A stretch of 64,000 nucleotides of DNA. It comes from Candidatus Poribacteria bacterium. Its GTDB lineage: Bacteria > Poribacteria > WGA-4E > WGA-3G. The notes beneath the pieces were generated by a model. It worked only from the letters and a program-made list of their open reading frames with translations. It ran no database searches and was not told the DNA's origin. Below are positions 8,428-17,158 of the stretch, in pieces. The stretch covers positions 1-64,000 of the forward strand of contig JAPOZO010000072.1 of assembly GCA_026706025.1 (NCBI GenBank), in the 5' to 3' direction. How positions within the stretch are numbered: position 1 is the stretch's first letter; every line of letters starts with the position of its first letter. Position numbers and translations under genes: made by a program.

Positions 8428-9177
8428 TTCCGCCGTTAGATCAAGAAAAATATCCTCTAATGTTTCTGTCTGCTGATTGACATCGGCGGACTGCGCTCGG
8501 AGGTCTCGCTTCTTTTGCTGTAATTCCGAGAGCGTTCCAACAGCAATAAGCCGCCCTTTACTGATAATACCAACCCGGTCGCAGATCCGTTCGGCAATTT
8601 CAAGGATATGCGTTGTCATAAAGACGGTACAACCCTGTTCACAGCGTTCGCGCAAAATTTCCCTGACGGTGCGCGCGCTTCTCGGATCCAGACCACTGGT
8701 AGGTTCATCAAGAAATAGGATTTTCGGATGATGCACGAGGAGCGAGATCAGCAGAATCTTCTTCTGCATGCCGTAGGAATACCCTTTAATCTGATCATTA
8801 GCGGCATCGGCGAGTTCAAGCTGCTCAAGTAGGATTGCCATCTCATTCTCGGCTTGCCGCGGTGGCACCTCATACAAATCGGCAATCATACGGACAAACT
8901 GCCTACCCGTTAGTGCCTCATAAAGCTGCGGCGTATCCGGCATCAGTCCGAGAATCGCTTTTGCCTGTAGACTCTGCTCCTGAATATCGTACCCGCCAAG
9001 CGTTGCGGTACCGGATGTCGGATGGAGTAAGCCTGTGAGCATATTGATTGTCGTCGTTTTCCCTGCACCATTGGGCCCGAGAAATCCAAAAATCTCACCG
9101 GCATCTACCTGCAATGTTAGTGCATCAACGGCACACAACTTGCCGAAATATTTCGTCAACTCCAAGAGGTTAATCAT
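8425..9177 (-). CDS. ABC transporter ATP-binding protein
   Basis: 250 residues. Walker A is GPNGAGKT at 34-41, the signature helix begins YSYGMQKK (a degenerate LSGGQ as often seen in ABC-2 exporter ATPases), Walker B is ILFLDEPTSGLDP near 152-164, and a switch histidine lies in MTTHIL. It powers export through the permease encoded downstream. Its ATG overlaps the stop of the PspA-like gene in an ATGA arrangement (9174-9177), so the three genes form one operon with coupled translation. The substrate is unknown. Confidence 0.92.
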   Translation of the reverse strand: MINLLELTKYFGKLCAVDALTLQVDAGEIFGFLGPNGAGKTTTINMLTGLLHPTSGTATLGGYDIQEQSLQAKAILGLMPDTPQLYEALTGRQFVRMIADLYEVPPRQAENEMAILLEQLELADAANDQIKGYSYGMQKKILLISLLVHHPKILFLDEPTSGLDPRSARTVREILRERCEQGCTVFMTTHILEIAERICDRVGIISKGRLIAVGTLSELQQKKRDLRAQSADVNQQTETLEDIFLDLTAE

Positions 9178-9842
9178 TTTCGATCACTGCCCAAGACATC
9201 CTCTTTGAGGTCTGCGATTGCTTGGTCCAGATTGAAGTTGTCTCCCGTCATTTCCGTTTCGGTAGTCGTCTGGCAACTCTTGTCCTCCCACATTTTTGCT
9301 TCGGCTTCTGTCGTTTTTAATCTCTGCTCCGCCTGTTTGAAGACTTTGGACACATCGTTCCCAATTTCATCAAACAGTAACTTATAGAGCTTCGCACGCG
9401 TATCTGCCTGTTTCTGGCGTTGGCAGAGGGTTTCAGCACGTTTCACTGCGTCTTGGAACTGGTGATAAAATTCATGAAGGGCAGTCTTGAGACGGACAAC
9501 AACTGCTTCTTGAGCATCAATCTGGCGTTTATAATCGTCTGCAAGGCACTGATATTGTTGTTTATGTTGCCGTGCTTCGCTTGCGCGTCCGTGGTCTTCC
9601 TTCTGCAAAGCGGCGTCTGCTCGTTTGCCCCATGTTTCCGCGGTATCAATAGCATCTTGATAGGCGCGTTTGAGTCTCTGCTCCTCTGCGATCGCTGTAG
9701 CGATGAGATCTTTTGCCGCAGCGACCCGTTTTTTCATATCAAGGATAACTTTATCAATAAGGGACTCGCTACCGTCTGCTGCTTCCATAAATTGGGTTAT
9801 CCCCTCTCGAATCTGTTCCGAAATTTCCTTAAGTCCTTTCAC
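9174..9842 (-). CDS. PspA/IM30-like coiled-coil protein
   Basis: 222 residues, almost wholly alpha-helical and rich in Lys, Glu, Ala and Gln. The N-terminus (IREGITQFMEAADGSESLIDKVILDMKKR) shows the amphipathic helix and ID..I..M pattern of PspA/IM30/Vipp1, membrane-stress proteins that bind and repair the inner membrane. The start is a GTG at 9842 with GGGAGG 8 bases upstream; the ATG 8 bases earlier is out of frame and stops after 6 codons. The stop overlaps the ATG of the ABC ATPase gene. A PspA-like protein heading an ABC exporter operon suggests envelope-stress export, but this is inference. Confidence 0.75.
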   Translation of the reverse strand: MKGLKEISEQIREGITQFMEAADGSESLIDKVILDMKKRVAAAKDLIATAIAEEQRLKRAYQDAIDTAETWGKRADAALQKEDHGRASEARQHKQQYQCLADDYKRQIDAQEAVVVRLKTALHEFYHQFQDAVKRAETLCQRQKQADTRAKLYKLLFDEIGNDVSKVFKQAEQRLKTTEAEAKMWEDKSCQTTTETEMTGDNFNLDQAIADLKEDVLGSDRK

Positions 9843-10016
9843 TATTCATGCCTCCCTACACCTATCACATTCGTTTTTCGATAAATATCAAGCGACCCCT
9901 CTTACGATCAACTACAATCTGGTATCCATACTTATTAGAAACATCTATTTTGAAAAAGGATAGCCAAAAGTAGTTTCTTAACGCGCCGACACGGCATGAG
10001 CGACCAACAAATTCGT

Positions 10017-10898
10017 CTATTCTATTGCATGCGTGCTGAGCGCCTCGTAATCAGCGTTAACGAGTTCAATCCCGTAAGCCTCTAACCTATTCATGATACA
10101 CCTAATTGCGGGGATATTATTATCAATTAAAATTGAGGATCGATCATGTAGCGCAGCGGCTTCGCCGAATGTACCACTACCAGCAAAAAAGTCTAAAAGC
10201 GTGCTATCTGGTGATGAATGTACCTTAACGATGCGATTAAGAACCCCGAGCGGTTTTTGTGTCGGATACCCAGTTTTTTCATTCCCACTGGTACTGACGA
10301 TGGTATGCCACCAGACATCGGTTGGTGTTTTACCGCGTGCTGCCTTTTCTTTCCCGACCAAACCGGGTGCCATATATGGAATCCTATCCATCTCTTCAAA
10401 ATTGAAGGTATAGTGCTTAGGATTTTTAGCGTACCATAAGATATTGTCGTGTTTAGGTGACCACCACGATTTTGCGCGCCCTCCGTAATCGTAAGCCCAG
10501 ATAATCTCATTCATAAATGACGCGCGCCCGAAGATTCCATCAAGCATTACCTTACAGTAATGCACCTCCCTATAATCAATATGTAGAAAAAAACTGCCGT
10601 GTGGATGCAGTACCCGATACGCCTCTTCAAAACGAAGACGTAAAAACTGCAAGTAAGCATCTGAACTCTCAAATCTATCGGTATAGCGCGTGGTTTTGCC
10701 TTTGCGGGTCCGGTATGCTTTGCCTTGAAACCCGACGCGATCGCCTTGGGTATCCTGTTTGACCTCAATCTCTGTGCGTTGCTGGTGTTTTCCTGTATTA
10801 AACGGCGGATCAATATAGATCAAGTTGACCTTTTCATCAGGAATATACTCCTGAAGAATCGCAAGGTTATCGCCATAATAGAGACGATGGTTAATCAT
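10017..10898 (-). CDS. Orphan DNA methyltransferase, beta class (N6-adenine or N4-cytosine)
   Basis: 293 residues. The catalytic motif IV (DPPF, residues 30-33) comes before the AdoMet-binding motif I (DFFAGSGTFGEAA, about 237-249), the beta-class order also used by type III Mod and CcrM-type enzymes. A recognition-type variable segment lies between. No restriction gene adjoins it, and the Res-like gene at the window start is 8 kb away behind unrelated genes. It is therefore best read as a solitary methyltransferase that may act in epigenetic regulation. The ATG at 10898 follows a promoter about 120 bases upstream. Confidence 0.85.
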   Translation of the reverse strand: MINHRLYYGDNLAILQEYIPDEKVNLIYIDPPFNTGKHQQRTEIEVKQDTQGDRVGFQGKAYRTRKGKTTRYTDRFESSDAYLQFLRLRFEEAYRVLHPHGSFFLHIDYREVHYCKVMLDGIFGRASFMNEIIWAYDYGGRAKSWWSPKHDNILWYAKNPKHYTFNFEEMDRIPYMAPGLVGKEKAARGKTPTDVWWHTIVSTSGNEKTGYPTQKPLGVLNRIVKVHSSPDSTLLDFFAGSGTFGEAAALHDRSSILIDNNIPAIRCIMNRLEAYGIELVNADYEALSTHAIE

Positions 10899-11018
10899 TT
10901 AATTCCCTGTTTTGGCTATGATAGCGCGTGTGCGATGACCCTTTGCTGAAAAGTAAAAGAGCGATCTATGCAAGTTTCCGCCACCGCTTGCCACCTTTCT
11001 TCTATTTTTTATACTCAA

Positions 11019-11048
11019 ATTATAGCATACTTAAGACCAATTTATCAA
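11019..11048 (-). promoter_or_regulatory. Promoter for the DNA methyltransferase gene
   Basis: On the minus strand TTGATA (11048-11043) and TATAAT (11024-11019) are 18 bases apart. The -10 is preceded by TGC, an extended -10 (TATGCTATAAT). The same TATGCTATAAT occurs in the promoter at 41819-41847. The methyltransferase ATG is about 120 bases downstream. Confidence 0.6.
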
Positions 11049-11084
11049 CCCACTATCGGAATTTTTGCCTTCGCGAGATTTTCC

Positions 11085-11113
11085 TTGACTCCACACAACT
11101 TTTCGTGTAAAAT
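11085..11113 (+). promoter_or_regulatory. Sigma-70-type promoter for the UbiB-like kinase gene
   Basis: TTGACT at 11085-11090 and TAAAAT at 11108-11113 with a 17-base spacer. The start codon at 11154 lies about 35 bases after the predicted start point. It is arranged divergently from the methyltransferase promoter at 11019-11048. Confidence 0.65.
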
Positions 11114-11153
11114 TTAAAGTGGAATCGGGAAACCTATAGAGAGACGAAACCTC

Positions 11154-12935
11154 ATGCGCATTCTGAACCTGAACCGTAAACTTAAAAGCGCGAAACGCTT
11201 ACCTGAGATTGTTAGTGTCTTCGCAAGACACGGCTTTGGACATATTATCTCTCAAATCTTTGAGCGAGGTCGGACGACTCGTTTTAGGTTCAAAAAGGTG
11301 CTGGTACCAAAGGTGAGGGACGACGCGCATCCTCAGAAAAAACCGAAATGGTGGCACCTCGGAAGAAAGAAAAAAGGTTCAGATCACAGCCCTTCGGCGA
11401 CACTGCTATCCGTTCCAGAACGGTTAAGGCTCGCGTTTGAAGAGTTGGGACCCACATTTATTAAATTAGGACAGGTCCTTAGTACACGGGTGGACATCCT
11501 CTCTGAACTCGTTGGGCAAGAGGAGGCATTAACATGGATTACCGAATTTCAGAAACTGCAGCAACACGCCCAACCGTTTGATTTCTCAGAGGTTCGCACC
11601 ACCATCGAAACAGAATTCAAACGACCGCTTGAGGAGGTTTTCGGGACATACGAACAGCATCCGTTTGCGGCGGCTTCAATTGCCCAGGTGCACGCGGCAA
11701 CATTAAAAACAGGCGAACCGGTAGTTGTTAAAGTCCAACGTCCGCGCGTCGCAACGATTATTCAGACCGACCTCAACCTCTTGATGGAGTTAGCAGAACG
11801 GCTTGAGAATCGGGACCCGGAGATGCATCTCTTCAAACCGACTGAACTTGTTCGTGAATTTTCGCGTTCTGTCCGGAAAGAAATCGATTTTACAATCGAA
11901 GCGGCAAATACTGATGCTTTCTATTATAGGTTTTCGGAGTCACCGAAAGTGAAGATCCCGAAAGTTTATTGGGAATTCACGAACCGTCGTGTCTTGACGT
12001 TGGAACGCATTGACGGTGTACCGATTGACGCGATTGTCCAATTAGACGAGATGGGATTTAACCGCGTGGAACTCGCTGAAGTGCTTGTGGAACTATTCTA
12101 CACACAAGTACTGAGCGATGGATTTTTCCACGCGGATCCGCATCCGGGGAACGTTTTCGTCTTAGAAGATGGCAAGATCGGCTTAGTAGACTTTGGCATG
12201 GTGGGTAGGATAAGCGACGATATGTTACGGCACATCTGCAATTGGCTCAGTGCTGTGTTAACCAAAGATGCAGATGCTGTCGTCAGGAGTTACATTCGGA
12301 TGGGGATCCTTGGTGATGAGACAGACATAGCGGCATTGAAGTTGGAAATGAACGATTTTTTACAACGTTACTTCAATATGCCGCCGAGTCGGCTCCGCCT
12401 CGGTGAACTGATCCACGAAGTCTTTAATGCATCACTACGTCATCAAATTCATACACCGCCAGCATTCTTAATGCTCGGCAAAACGGTAGCGACAATGGAA
12501 TCGGTTGTGATGAAACTGAACCCAGATTTTGATATTTTGAAATTCAGCCAACCGTATATCACACAATTCATTGTCCAAAATGTTGGAACCAAACGCTGGG
12601 AACGGCAGCTCGCGGATTCCGTGGAAGATTTCACGGAACTGGCACGTGATATGCCACTCCAATTACGTCGTATCCTACAAAAATTACAACGCGGCTCTCT
12701 CAAATTTGAGTTAGAGCATCTGAGTCTTGAAGCAGTAATTAAGGCATTTGACCGTGTTATCAACCGAATTGCCTTTAGCGTGATCATCGCCTCCCTAATT
12801 GTTGGTTCATCAATTATCCTACAAGGTGTGGGGCTTTGGGAATGGAAGTTCTTTCTCGGTATTATGGGTTACTTAACTGCAACGTTCTTCGGATTCGGAT
12901 TGGTAATCTCTATCTTACGTTCAGGTCGCTTCTAA
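11154..12935 (+). CDS. UbiB/AarF/ABC1 family atypical kinase
   Basis: 593 residues. The ABC1 marks are all present: the KxGQ motif (FIKLGQVLSTR near 103-113), the alanine-rich loop (AAASIAQVHAA near 176-186), the lysine in VVVKVQRP, the metal and catalytic motifs FHADPHPGN near 330 and LVDFGMVG near 350. The C-terminus has two hydrophobic helices from about 540 on (IAFSVIIASLIVGSSIIL and FFLGIMGYLTATFFGFG). Family members have an atypical kinase fold with ATPase activity and support ubiquinone or other isoprenoid-quinone lipid metabolism at the inner membrane. The next gene, ruvX, is about 70 bases downstream. Confidence 0.92.
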   Translation: MRILNLNRKLKSAKRLPEIVSVFARHGFGHIISQIFERGRTTRFRFKKVLVPKVRDDAHPQKKPKWWHLGRKKKGSDHSPSATLLSVPERLRLAFEELGPTFIKLGQVLSTRVDILSELVGQEEALTWITEFQKLQQHAQPFDFSEVRTTIETEFKRPLEEVFGTYEQHPFAAASIAQVHAATLKTGEPVVVKVQRPRVATIIQTDLNLLMELAERLENRDPEMHLFKPTELVREFSRSVRKEIDFTIEAANTDAFYYRFSESPKVKIPKVYWEFTNRRVLTLERIDGVPIDAIVQLDEMGFNRVELAEVLVELFYTQVLSDGFFHADPHPGNVFVLEDGKIGLVDFGMVGRISDDMLRHICNWLSAVLTKDADAVVRSYIRMGILGDETDIAALKLEMNDFLQRYFNMPPSRLRLGELIHEVFNASLRHQIHTPPAFLMLGKTVATMESVVMKLNPDFDILKFSQPYITQFIVQNVGTKRWERQLADSVEDFTELARDMPLQLRRILQKLQRGSLKFELEHLSLEAVIKAFDRVINRIAFSVIIASLIVGSSIILQGVGLWEWKFFLGIMGYLTATFFGFGLVISILRSGRF

Positions 12936-13005
12936 TTCAATGTCCAACAGCCAATTAGCCAACTATAACTATCAACAGGCGATGGAAAACAAAAAGGGAA
13001 CCGTT

Positions 13006-13458
13006 ATGGCAGTTTTACTCGGATTAGATATTGGCGATATACGCATTGGCGTTGCCCTCAGCGATGAACTCGGTGTTGCAGCACATCCGCTGTGTACGCT
13101 GACCCGGAAAAATCGGAAGGTCGATCTGATTGCTATCTCAGACCTTATTTCCATCCACAAGGTAGAACGTGTTATTATCGGATTACCTCTCTCACTCGAT
13201 GGTTCGATGGGTCCACAAGCGGAAAAAGTTCAGAAGTTTGCGCAACGTTTAGAGGGTGTCATCAACATCCCGATTGAATTTCAGGATGAACGCTTTACAA
13301 CTGCTGAGGCTGAAGAGATTTTGCGAGAACTTAACAAAGACACAAAAGAACAGAAAGAACTCATTGACGAGGTCGCAGCAGTGATCATTCTCACTGACTA
13401 TCTGAACCAGGATCGTGAGACTGCATCTACAGCATCCATTAATGATACTAATGCTTGA
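13006..13458 (+). CDS. ruvX: RuvX/YqgF putative Holliday junction resolvase-like nuclease
   Basis: 150 residues from ATG 13006, which has AAGGGA 7 bases upstream. In-frame starts at 12940 and 12982 would add residues encoded by degraded heptad-repeat sequence, and the family begins directly at LGLDIGD. Visible motifs: LGLDIGDIRIGVALSDE at the N-terminus, VIIGLPLSLDG in the middle, FQDERFTTAEAE, and the C-terminal acidic IDEVAAVIILTDYL. These give the RNase H-fold acidic site. YqgF proteins take part in pre-16S rRNA end processing and were first proposed as resolvases. Followed by mltG at 61 bases, a common pairing. Confidence 0.9.
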   Translation: MAVLLGLDIGDIRIGVALSDELGVAAHPLCTLTRKNRKVDLIAISDLISIHKVERVIIGLPLSLDGSMGPQAEKVQKFAQRLEGVINIPIEFQDERFTTAEAEEILRELNKDTKEQKELIDEVAAVIILTDYLNQDRETASTASINDTNA

Positions 13459-13519
13459 TTTTCCGTCAGAACGTGAAATATTATAACTTGAGTTCTTTCA
13501 ACAATTACGATTAAAACGC

Positions 13520-14545
13520 ATGGGGTCAAGAAAAAAAAAGCGAATAATTAAGATAAGCATATTGACATTCTGCGGTCTCGGCACGCTCTGTCTCATCTGC
13601 GTATCAATTGCGGTATTCCTAATGTCACCTCCCACCTCTTCGGAAGAGATTGTTAACTTTGAGGTGCCCATTGGAAGTAGTTCGCGATCAATTGCAAAGC
13701 GACTCCTCGAACAAAAGTTAATTCGGAATGAATATGCGTTTCGTATAATCGTCCGACATAGGGGAACCGGTAGACGTTTACGCGCAGGCACTTATGCGTT
13801 GCGACGAAATATGGCGTTGTGGCACATCGTTGATGAATTTGAAAAAGGACAGGTTACGCTCGTTAGTTTGACAGTTCCAGAGGGTTTAACGACATCTGCC
13901 ATCGCCCAACTTTGGGAAACAACAGGTTTCGGCACAGCTGCGGCATTTCTGGAAGCCACCGAATCGCCTGGTCTGTTGAAACAGTATGGACTCGAAGATA
14001 AGACCGTAGAGGGTTACCTTTTCCCGAATACGTACAAATTCGCGAAAGGGACAACGGTTGAAAAGGCTGTTGGGATGATGCTCAACGAATTCCAACAGCG
14101 GTGGACCGAAACATTTGATGAAGAGGCACAAAACTTAGGGCTTACACAGCACGAAATCGTGACGCTTGCTTCCGTGATCGAAAAGGAAGCGCAATCTAAA
14201 TCGGAACGCCCTCGGATCGCGAGTGTCTTCCATAATCGACTTAAACGAAAATGGCGGCTTCAGGCGGATCCAACAGTGCTGTACGCTTTAGGAAATCCAA
14301 AACGACTCTTAACGAGAGCAGATTTGAGTGTTGACTCGCCTTATAATACATATAAACATAGGGGGTTACCACCGGGCCCTATTGCCAATCCGGGCATTGA
14401 TTCACTGAAGGCGGCACTCCGCCCCGAAAAAACAGACTATTTTTATTTCGTGGCAATAGGCGAAGGAAAACACCACTTCTCAAAGACACTTTCAGAACAT
14501 AACAGGATGATACGAAAAATTCGGCGTGCCTCTCGTGAACGTTAG
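13520..14545 (+). CDS. mltG: Endolytic murein transglycosylase MltG (YceG-like)
   Basis: 341 residues. One transmembrane helix near 10-35 (IIKISILTFCGLG and following) anchors it in the inner membrane. A LysM-like region (VPIGSSSRSIAKRLLEQKLI) is followed by the catalytic domain with the family glutamate in ASVIEKEAQ, then QADPTVLYALG, YNTYKHRGLPPGPIANPG and HHFSKTLSEHN. MltG cuts nascent glycan strands and sets their length. No Shine-Dalgarno sequence is evident before the ATG. The gene sits between ruvX and the lipid A genes. Confidence 0.93.
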   Translation: MGSRKKKRIIKISILTFCGLGTLCLICVSIAVFLMSPPTSSEEIVNFEVPIGSSSRSIAKRLLEQKLIRNEYAFRIIVRHRGTGRRLRAGTYALRRNMALWHIVDEFEKGQVTLVSLTVPEGLTTSAIAQLWETTGFGTAAAFLEATESPGLLKQYGLEDKTVEGYLFPNTYKFAKGTTVEKAVGMMLNEFQQRWTETFDEEAQNLGLTQHEIVTLASVIEKEAQSKSERPRIASVFHNRLKRKWRLQADPTVLYALGNPKRLLTRADLSVDSPYNTYKHRGLPPGPIANPGIDSLKAALRPEKTDYFYFVAIGEGKHHFSKTLSEHNRMIRKIRRASRER

Positions 14546-14589
14546 GCATGCTTTACAATAAACCGAAGGGATAGTTGTCACGGTTAATA

Positions 14590-14668
14590 GCTATCAGCAA
14601 TCAGCAGTCAGAAAGAGAAATCTGATGTGCATTAAAAAATTTTAGGATAGCGGATAGCCGATAACGCA
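14590..14668. repeat. Heptad-repeat inverted element
   Basis: Left array has units CTATCAG, CAATCAG, CAGTCAG; right array is GATAGCG, GATAGCC, GATAACG, the inverse type. About 35 AT-rich bases separate them. It fills the gap between mltG and lpxC-fabZ and ends 7 bases before the ATG of the latter. Confidence 0.55.
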
Positions 14669-14674
14669 TAAAAA

Positions 14675-15961
14675 ATGGAAAAGGCAGACTCACAGCAAAC
14701 AATTCAAAACGAGATAACAATTACAGGAAAAGGGTTAATGTTAGGGAAACCCGTGACATTAACCTTGAAACCGGCACCCGTGGATTCCGGTATCGTCTTT
14801 CGGCGTGTAGATATAGTAGACACGCCCGAAGTGAAGGTATGTCAGGAAAACTGGGCAGACATTTTGCCACGATGCACCAGCTTACGCAAGGGTGATACAA
14901 CAGTTAGTAGCGTCGAACACGTTCTTTCTGCTTTAGGGGGACTCGGTGTTGACAACGCGATAGTGGAACTGGATGCCCCAGAACCGCCGGGTCTTGATGG
15001 GAGTGCGGTGCCGTATGTCGAAAATATTCAAACAGTAGGGCTTACCTCGCAAGAGGCACCCCGAAATTTTATTGAGGTCCCAGAACCGTTTTCACTTTCC
15101 TCAGGAGATAGACAACTCGTTTTATTGCCTGCTGATGCGTTAGAGGTGACATTCGTTTACGCCCACCCCCAAACGACCCCGCAAATAGCAACATTCAAAA
15201 TAACGCCAGAATTGTATGCCCGTGATATAGCACCCGCGCGAAGCTTCTGTTTTGAGGATGAAATCGAAGCACTGCAGGCACTCGGCATCGGGAAAGGCGC
15301 GAGTTATGATAATGTCCTTGTTATTAACGCAGCAGGTGAACCCAGTACACCACTCCGTTTTGACGATGAGTTCGTCCGACATAAAATCTTAGACCTGATT
15401 GGGGATCTTTATCTCGCTGGACACCTCCCAAAGGCACATGTTATCGCTATGCGGACTGGACATACATTCCATGCTGAATTCGTGAAAGCCCTCGCTGAGG
15501 CAGGACACCTTCAACAGCGACCCGCTCAAGAACCTATTGAGGTAATGGAAATCTATGAAGTGTTACCGCACCGGCATCCGATGTGTATGGTTGATAGAGT
15601 CATTGAATATGAGAGTAAAAAACGGGCAGTTGGCATTAAGAACGTGACCTACAACGAGCCGATTTTTGAGGGACATTTCCCGACGCAGCCTGTGATGCCC
15701 GGTGTGCTACAGATTGAAGCACTGGCACAACTCGCAGCATGGCTCGTACTTCGAGACATCGGTAAAGAGGGTGAACTCGGTTACTTTCGTTCAATCAGTA
15801 AGGCGACATTCCGGCGTGCTGTCATCCCTGGCGATCAACTTCGACTGGAAATAGAAGTTGCACAATTGCGGAGCAGGCTTGCACGCATTGAAGGTCGTGT
15901 TTATGTAGGAGACGAACTTGCCACTGAGGCTGAATTATCAATCGTACTGGCATCTGTCTGA
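14675..15961 (+). CDS. Fused LpxC deacetylase and FabZ dehydratase
   Basis: 428 residues with two domains. Residues 1 to about 280 are LpxC (UDP-3-O-acyl-GlcNAc deacetylase, the committed step of lipid A synthesis): SVEHVLSAL with a zinc histidine, H-K-I-L-D in FVRHKILDLIGD, and the GHTFH segment. From about 290 it is FabZ ((3R)-hydroxyacyl-ACP dehydratase): LPHRHPMCMVDR with the catalytic histidine, GHFPTQPVMPGVLQIEALAQ with the catalytic acid. The same fusion is known from Bacteroidetes. Joining the two puts lipid A and fatty-acid steps that compete for hydroxyacyl-ACP under one start. The next gene, lpxA, follows after 55 bases. Confidence 0.93.
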   Translation: MEKADSQQTIQNEITITGKGLMLGKPVTLTLKPAPVDSGIVFRRVDIVDTPEVKVCQENWADILPRCTSLRKGDTTVSSVEHVLSALGGLGVDNAIVELDAPEPPGLDGSAVPYVENIQTVGLTSQEAPRNFIEVPEPFSLSSGDRQLVLLPADALEVTFVYAHPQTTPQIATFKITPELYARDIAPARSFCFEDEIEALQALGIGKGASYDNVLVINAAGEPSTPLRFDDEFVRHKILDLIGDLYLAGHLPKAHVIAMRTGHTFHAEFVKALAEAGHLQQRPAQEPIEVMEIYEVLPHRHPMCMVDRVIEYESKKRAVGIKNVTYNEPIFEGHFPTQPVMPGVLQIEALAQLAAWLVLRDIGKEGELGYFRSISKATFRRAVIPGDQLRLEIEVAQLRSRLARIEGRVYVGDELATEAELSIVLASV

Positions 15962-16016
15962 GTTGCGATCCTCCAATATTAACTGGCAAGATTTTCAGGA
16001 TTAGAGAGGAACATCT

Positions 16017-16841
16017 ATGCTAGAAACTAATATTCATCCTACGGCTATTATCTCTCCAAAAGCGACATTGGAAGAGGGGGTTAAGGTTGGCCCCTATAGC
16101 CTTATCAGTGAAGACGTTCATATTGGGCGTGGAACCGTGATAGGTCCGCATGTTCAGATTGAGAAATGGACAACGATTGGTGAAGAATGCGAGATTTTCT
16201 TCGGTGCCACCATCGGTAACCAATCTAAAGACTTGAAATACGATGGTTGGCGGAGTTATGTGAAAATCGGTAATCGCAATATTTTACGCGAGTACGTCTC
16301 TATCTCCAGGTCAACATTTGAAGAGGGTTCAACTATCGTTGGTGACAACAACCTGCTGATGAATTGGGTTAATCTCGCACATGACACCATCGTCGGTAAT
16401 AGAACGATCATGGCAAATTTTGTTTCGCTTGCGGGGCATGTTGTGATTGAAGATGATGTTCGATTGGGTGCGCACGCCGCGCTGCACCAATATGTACGTG
16501 TCGGCAAGATGGCAATGGCAGGCGGGTTCTCAAAGATTGTACAGGATATTCCACCGTTCATGCTGTCTGCCGGTCAACCGTCGCGCGTGCGGAGCCTCAA
16601 CCGTATCGGTATTCGAACATCACGGATTAACCCGTTGTCCCAGTTGACCCCCGAAACGCTGGCAGAGTTAAAGAAAGCATTCCGCATCTTGTTCCGCTCC
16701 GGTCTACCGCTGAAACATGCCGTCGCCAGAGTCAAAGCAGAACTCGAAGCGACTCCAGAAGTTGAATACCTGCTTGAATTTATTGAAACCTCCAAACGTG
16801 GCATCGGATTTAGCCAACCTAATCGTATCCTGAATGGTTAA
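16017..16841 (+). CDS. lpxA: UDP-N-acetylglucosamine acyltransferase LpxA
   Basis: 274 residues; E. coli LpxA has 262. A left-handed beta helix of hexapeptide repeats covers about 1-190. The catalytic histidine is in the family motif NLAHD, followed by LAGHVVIEDDV, GAHAALHQYVRVG and the GGFSKIVQDIPPF turn. The C-terminal helical part carries the acyl-carrier-protein-binding basic residues. It transfers a hydroxyacyl chain to UDP-GlcNAc in the first step of lipid A synthesis. GAGAGGA precedes the ATG. Order lpxC/fabZ, lpxA, lpxI is as in many diderms. Confidence 0.95.
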   Translation: MLETNIHPTAIISPKATLEEGVKVGPYSLISEDVHIGRGTVIGPHVQIEKWTTIGEECEIFFGATIGNQSKDLKYDGWRSYVKIGNRNILREYVSISRSTFEEGSTIVGDNNLLMNWVNLAHDTIVGNRTIMANFVSLAGHVVIEDDVRLGAHAALHQYVRVGKMAMAGGFSKIVQDIPPFMLSAGQPSRVRSLNRIGIRTSRINPLSQLTPETLAELKKAFRILFRSGLPLKHAVARVKAELEATPEVEYLLEFIETSKRGIGFSQPNRILNG

Positions 16842-17158
16842 GTATCGGGTTTCTGATGAAAACATCGGAAACGTAAGCCCGTAATGAAGCAGATCGCTTA
16901 TGGGGTTTTTGCTGGGGGTATTTGCTTGGGGTCTTTGATAGGGCGTTTCTGCGGATTTCTTCAAGTACGCCGCAAAATGGAGGGGTGTTTTTGCAATGTA
17001 ATACAAGGAACGGATTTAGTCTAACCCCAGACTAAATCCAGTCTATTCCCAGACTAAATCCGGTATTTCTGCGTATTGCTTGGGGGTTTCTTCAACCTTA
17101 CACAGAAGCCTGTCAAACCCTCAAATAACATGACTTAACCGCAAGGTAATACAAAAAT
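16842..17158. repeat. 317-base gap between lpxA and lpxI holding dispersed repeats
   Basis: No gene is supported here. 16880-16910 matches, exactly and reverse-complemented, 30922-30952 (31 bases). 16955-16984 likewise matches 30884-30913 (30 bases). Relative to the other copy there are about 30 extra bases between the two blocks. At 17026-17039 and 17048-17061 the 14-base unit CCCAGACTAAATCC is repeated directly. TTGCTTGGGGGTTTCTTCAA at 17087 is another member of the CACCCAAGCAA family. The gap separates two genes of one pathway. Confidence 0.7.

Noticed and set aside
1-10898. Type III restriction-modification system pairing the Res-like gene with the methyltransferase at 10017
   Set aside because: They are 8 kb apart on opposite strands with metabolic and transport genes between them, and the methyltransferase is much shorter than a Mod subunit.
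12640-12656. Sigma-54-like TGGCACGTGATATGCC inside the UbiB-like gene
   Set aside because: The -12 part is ATGC instead of TTGC and it lies in the middle of a well-conserved coding sequence.
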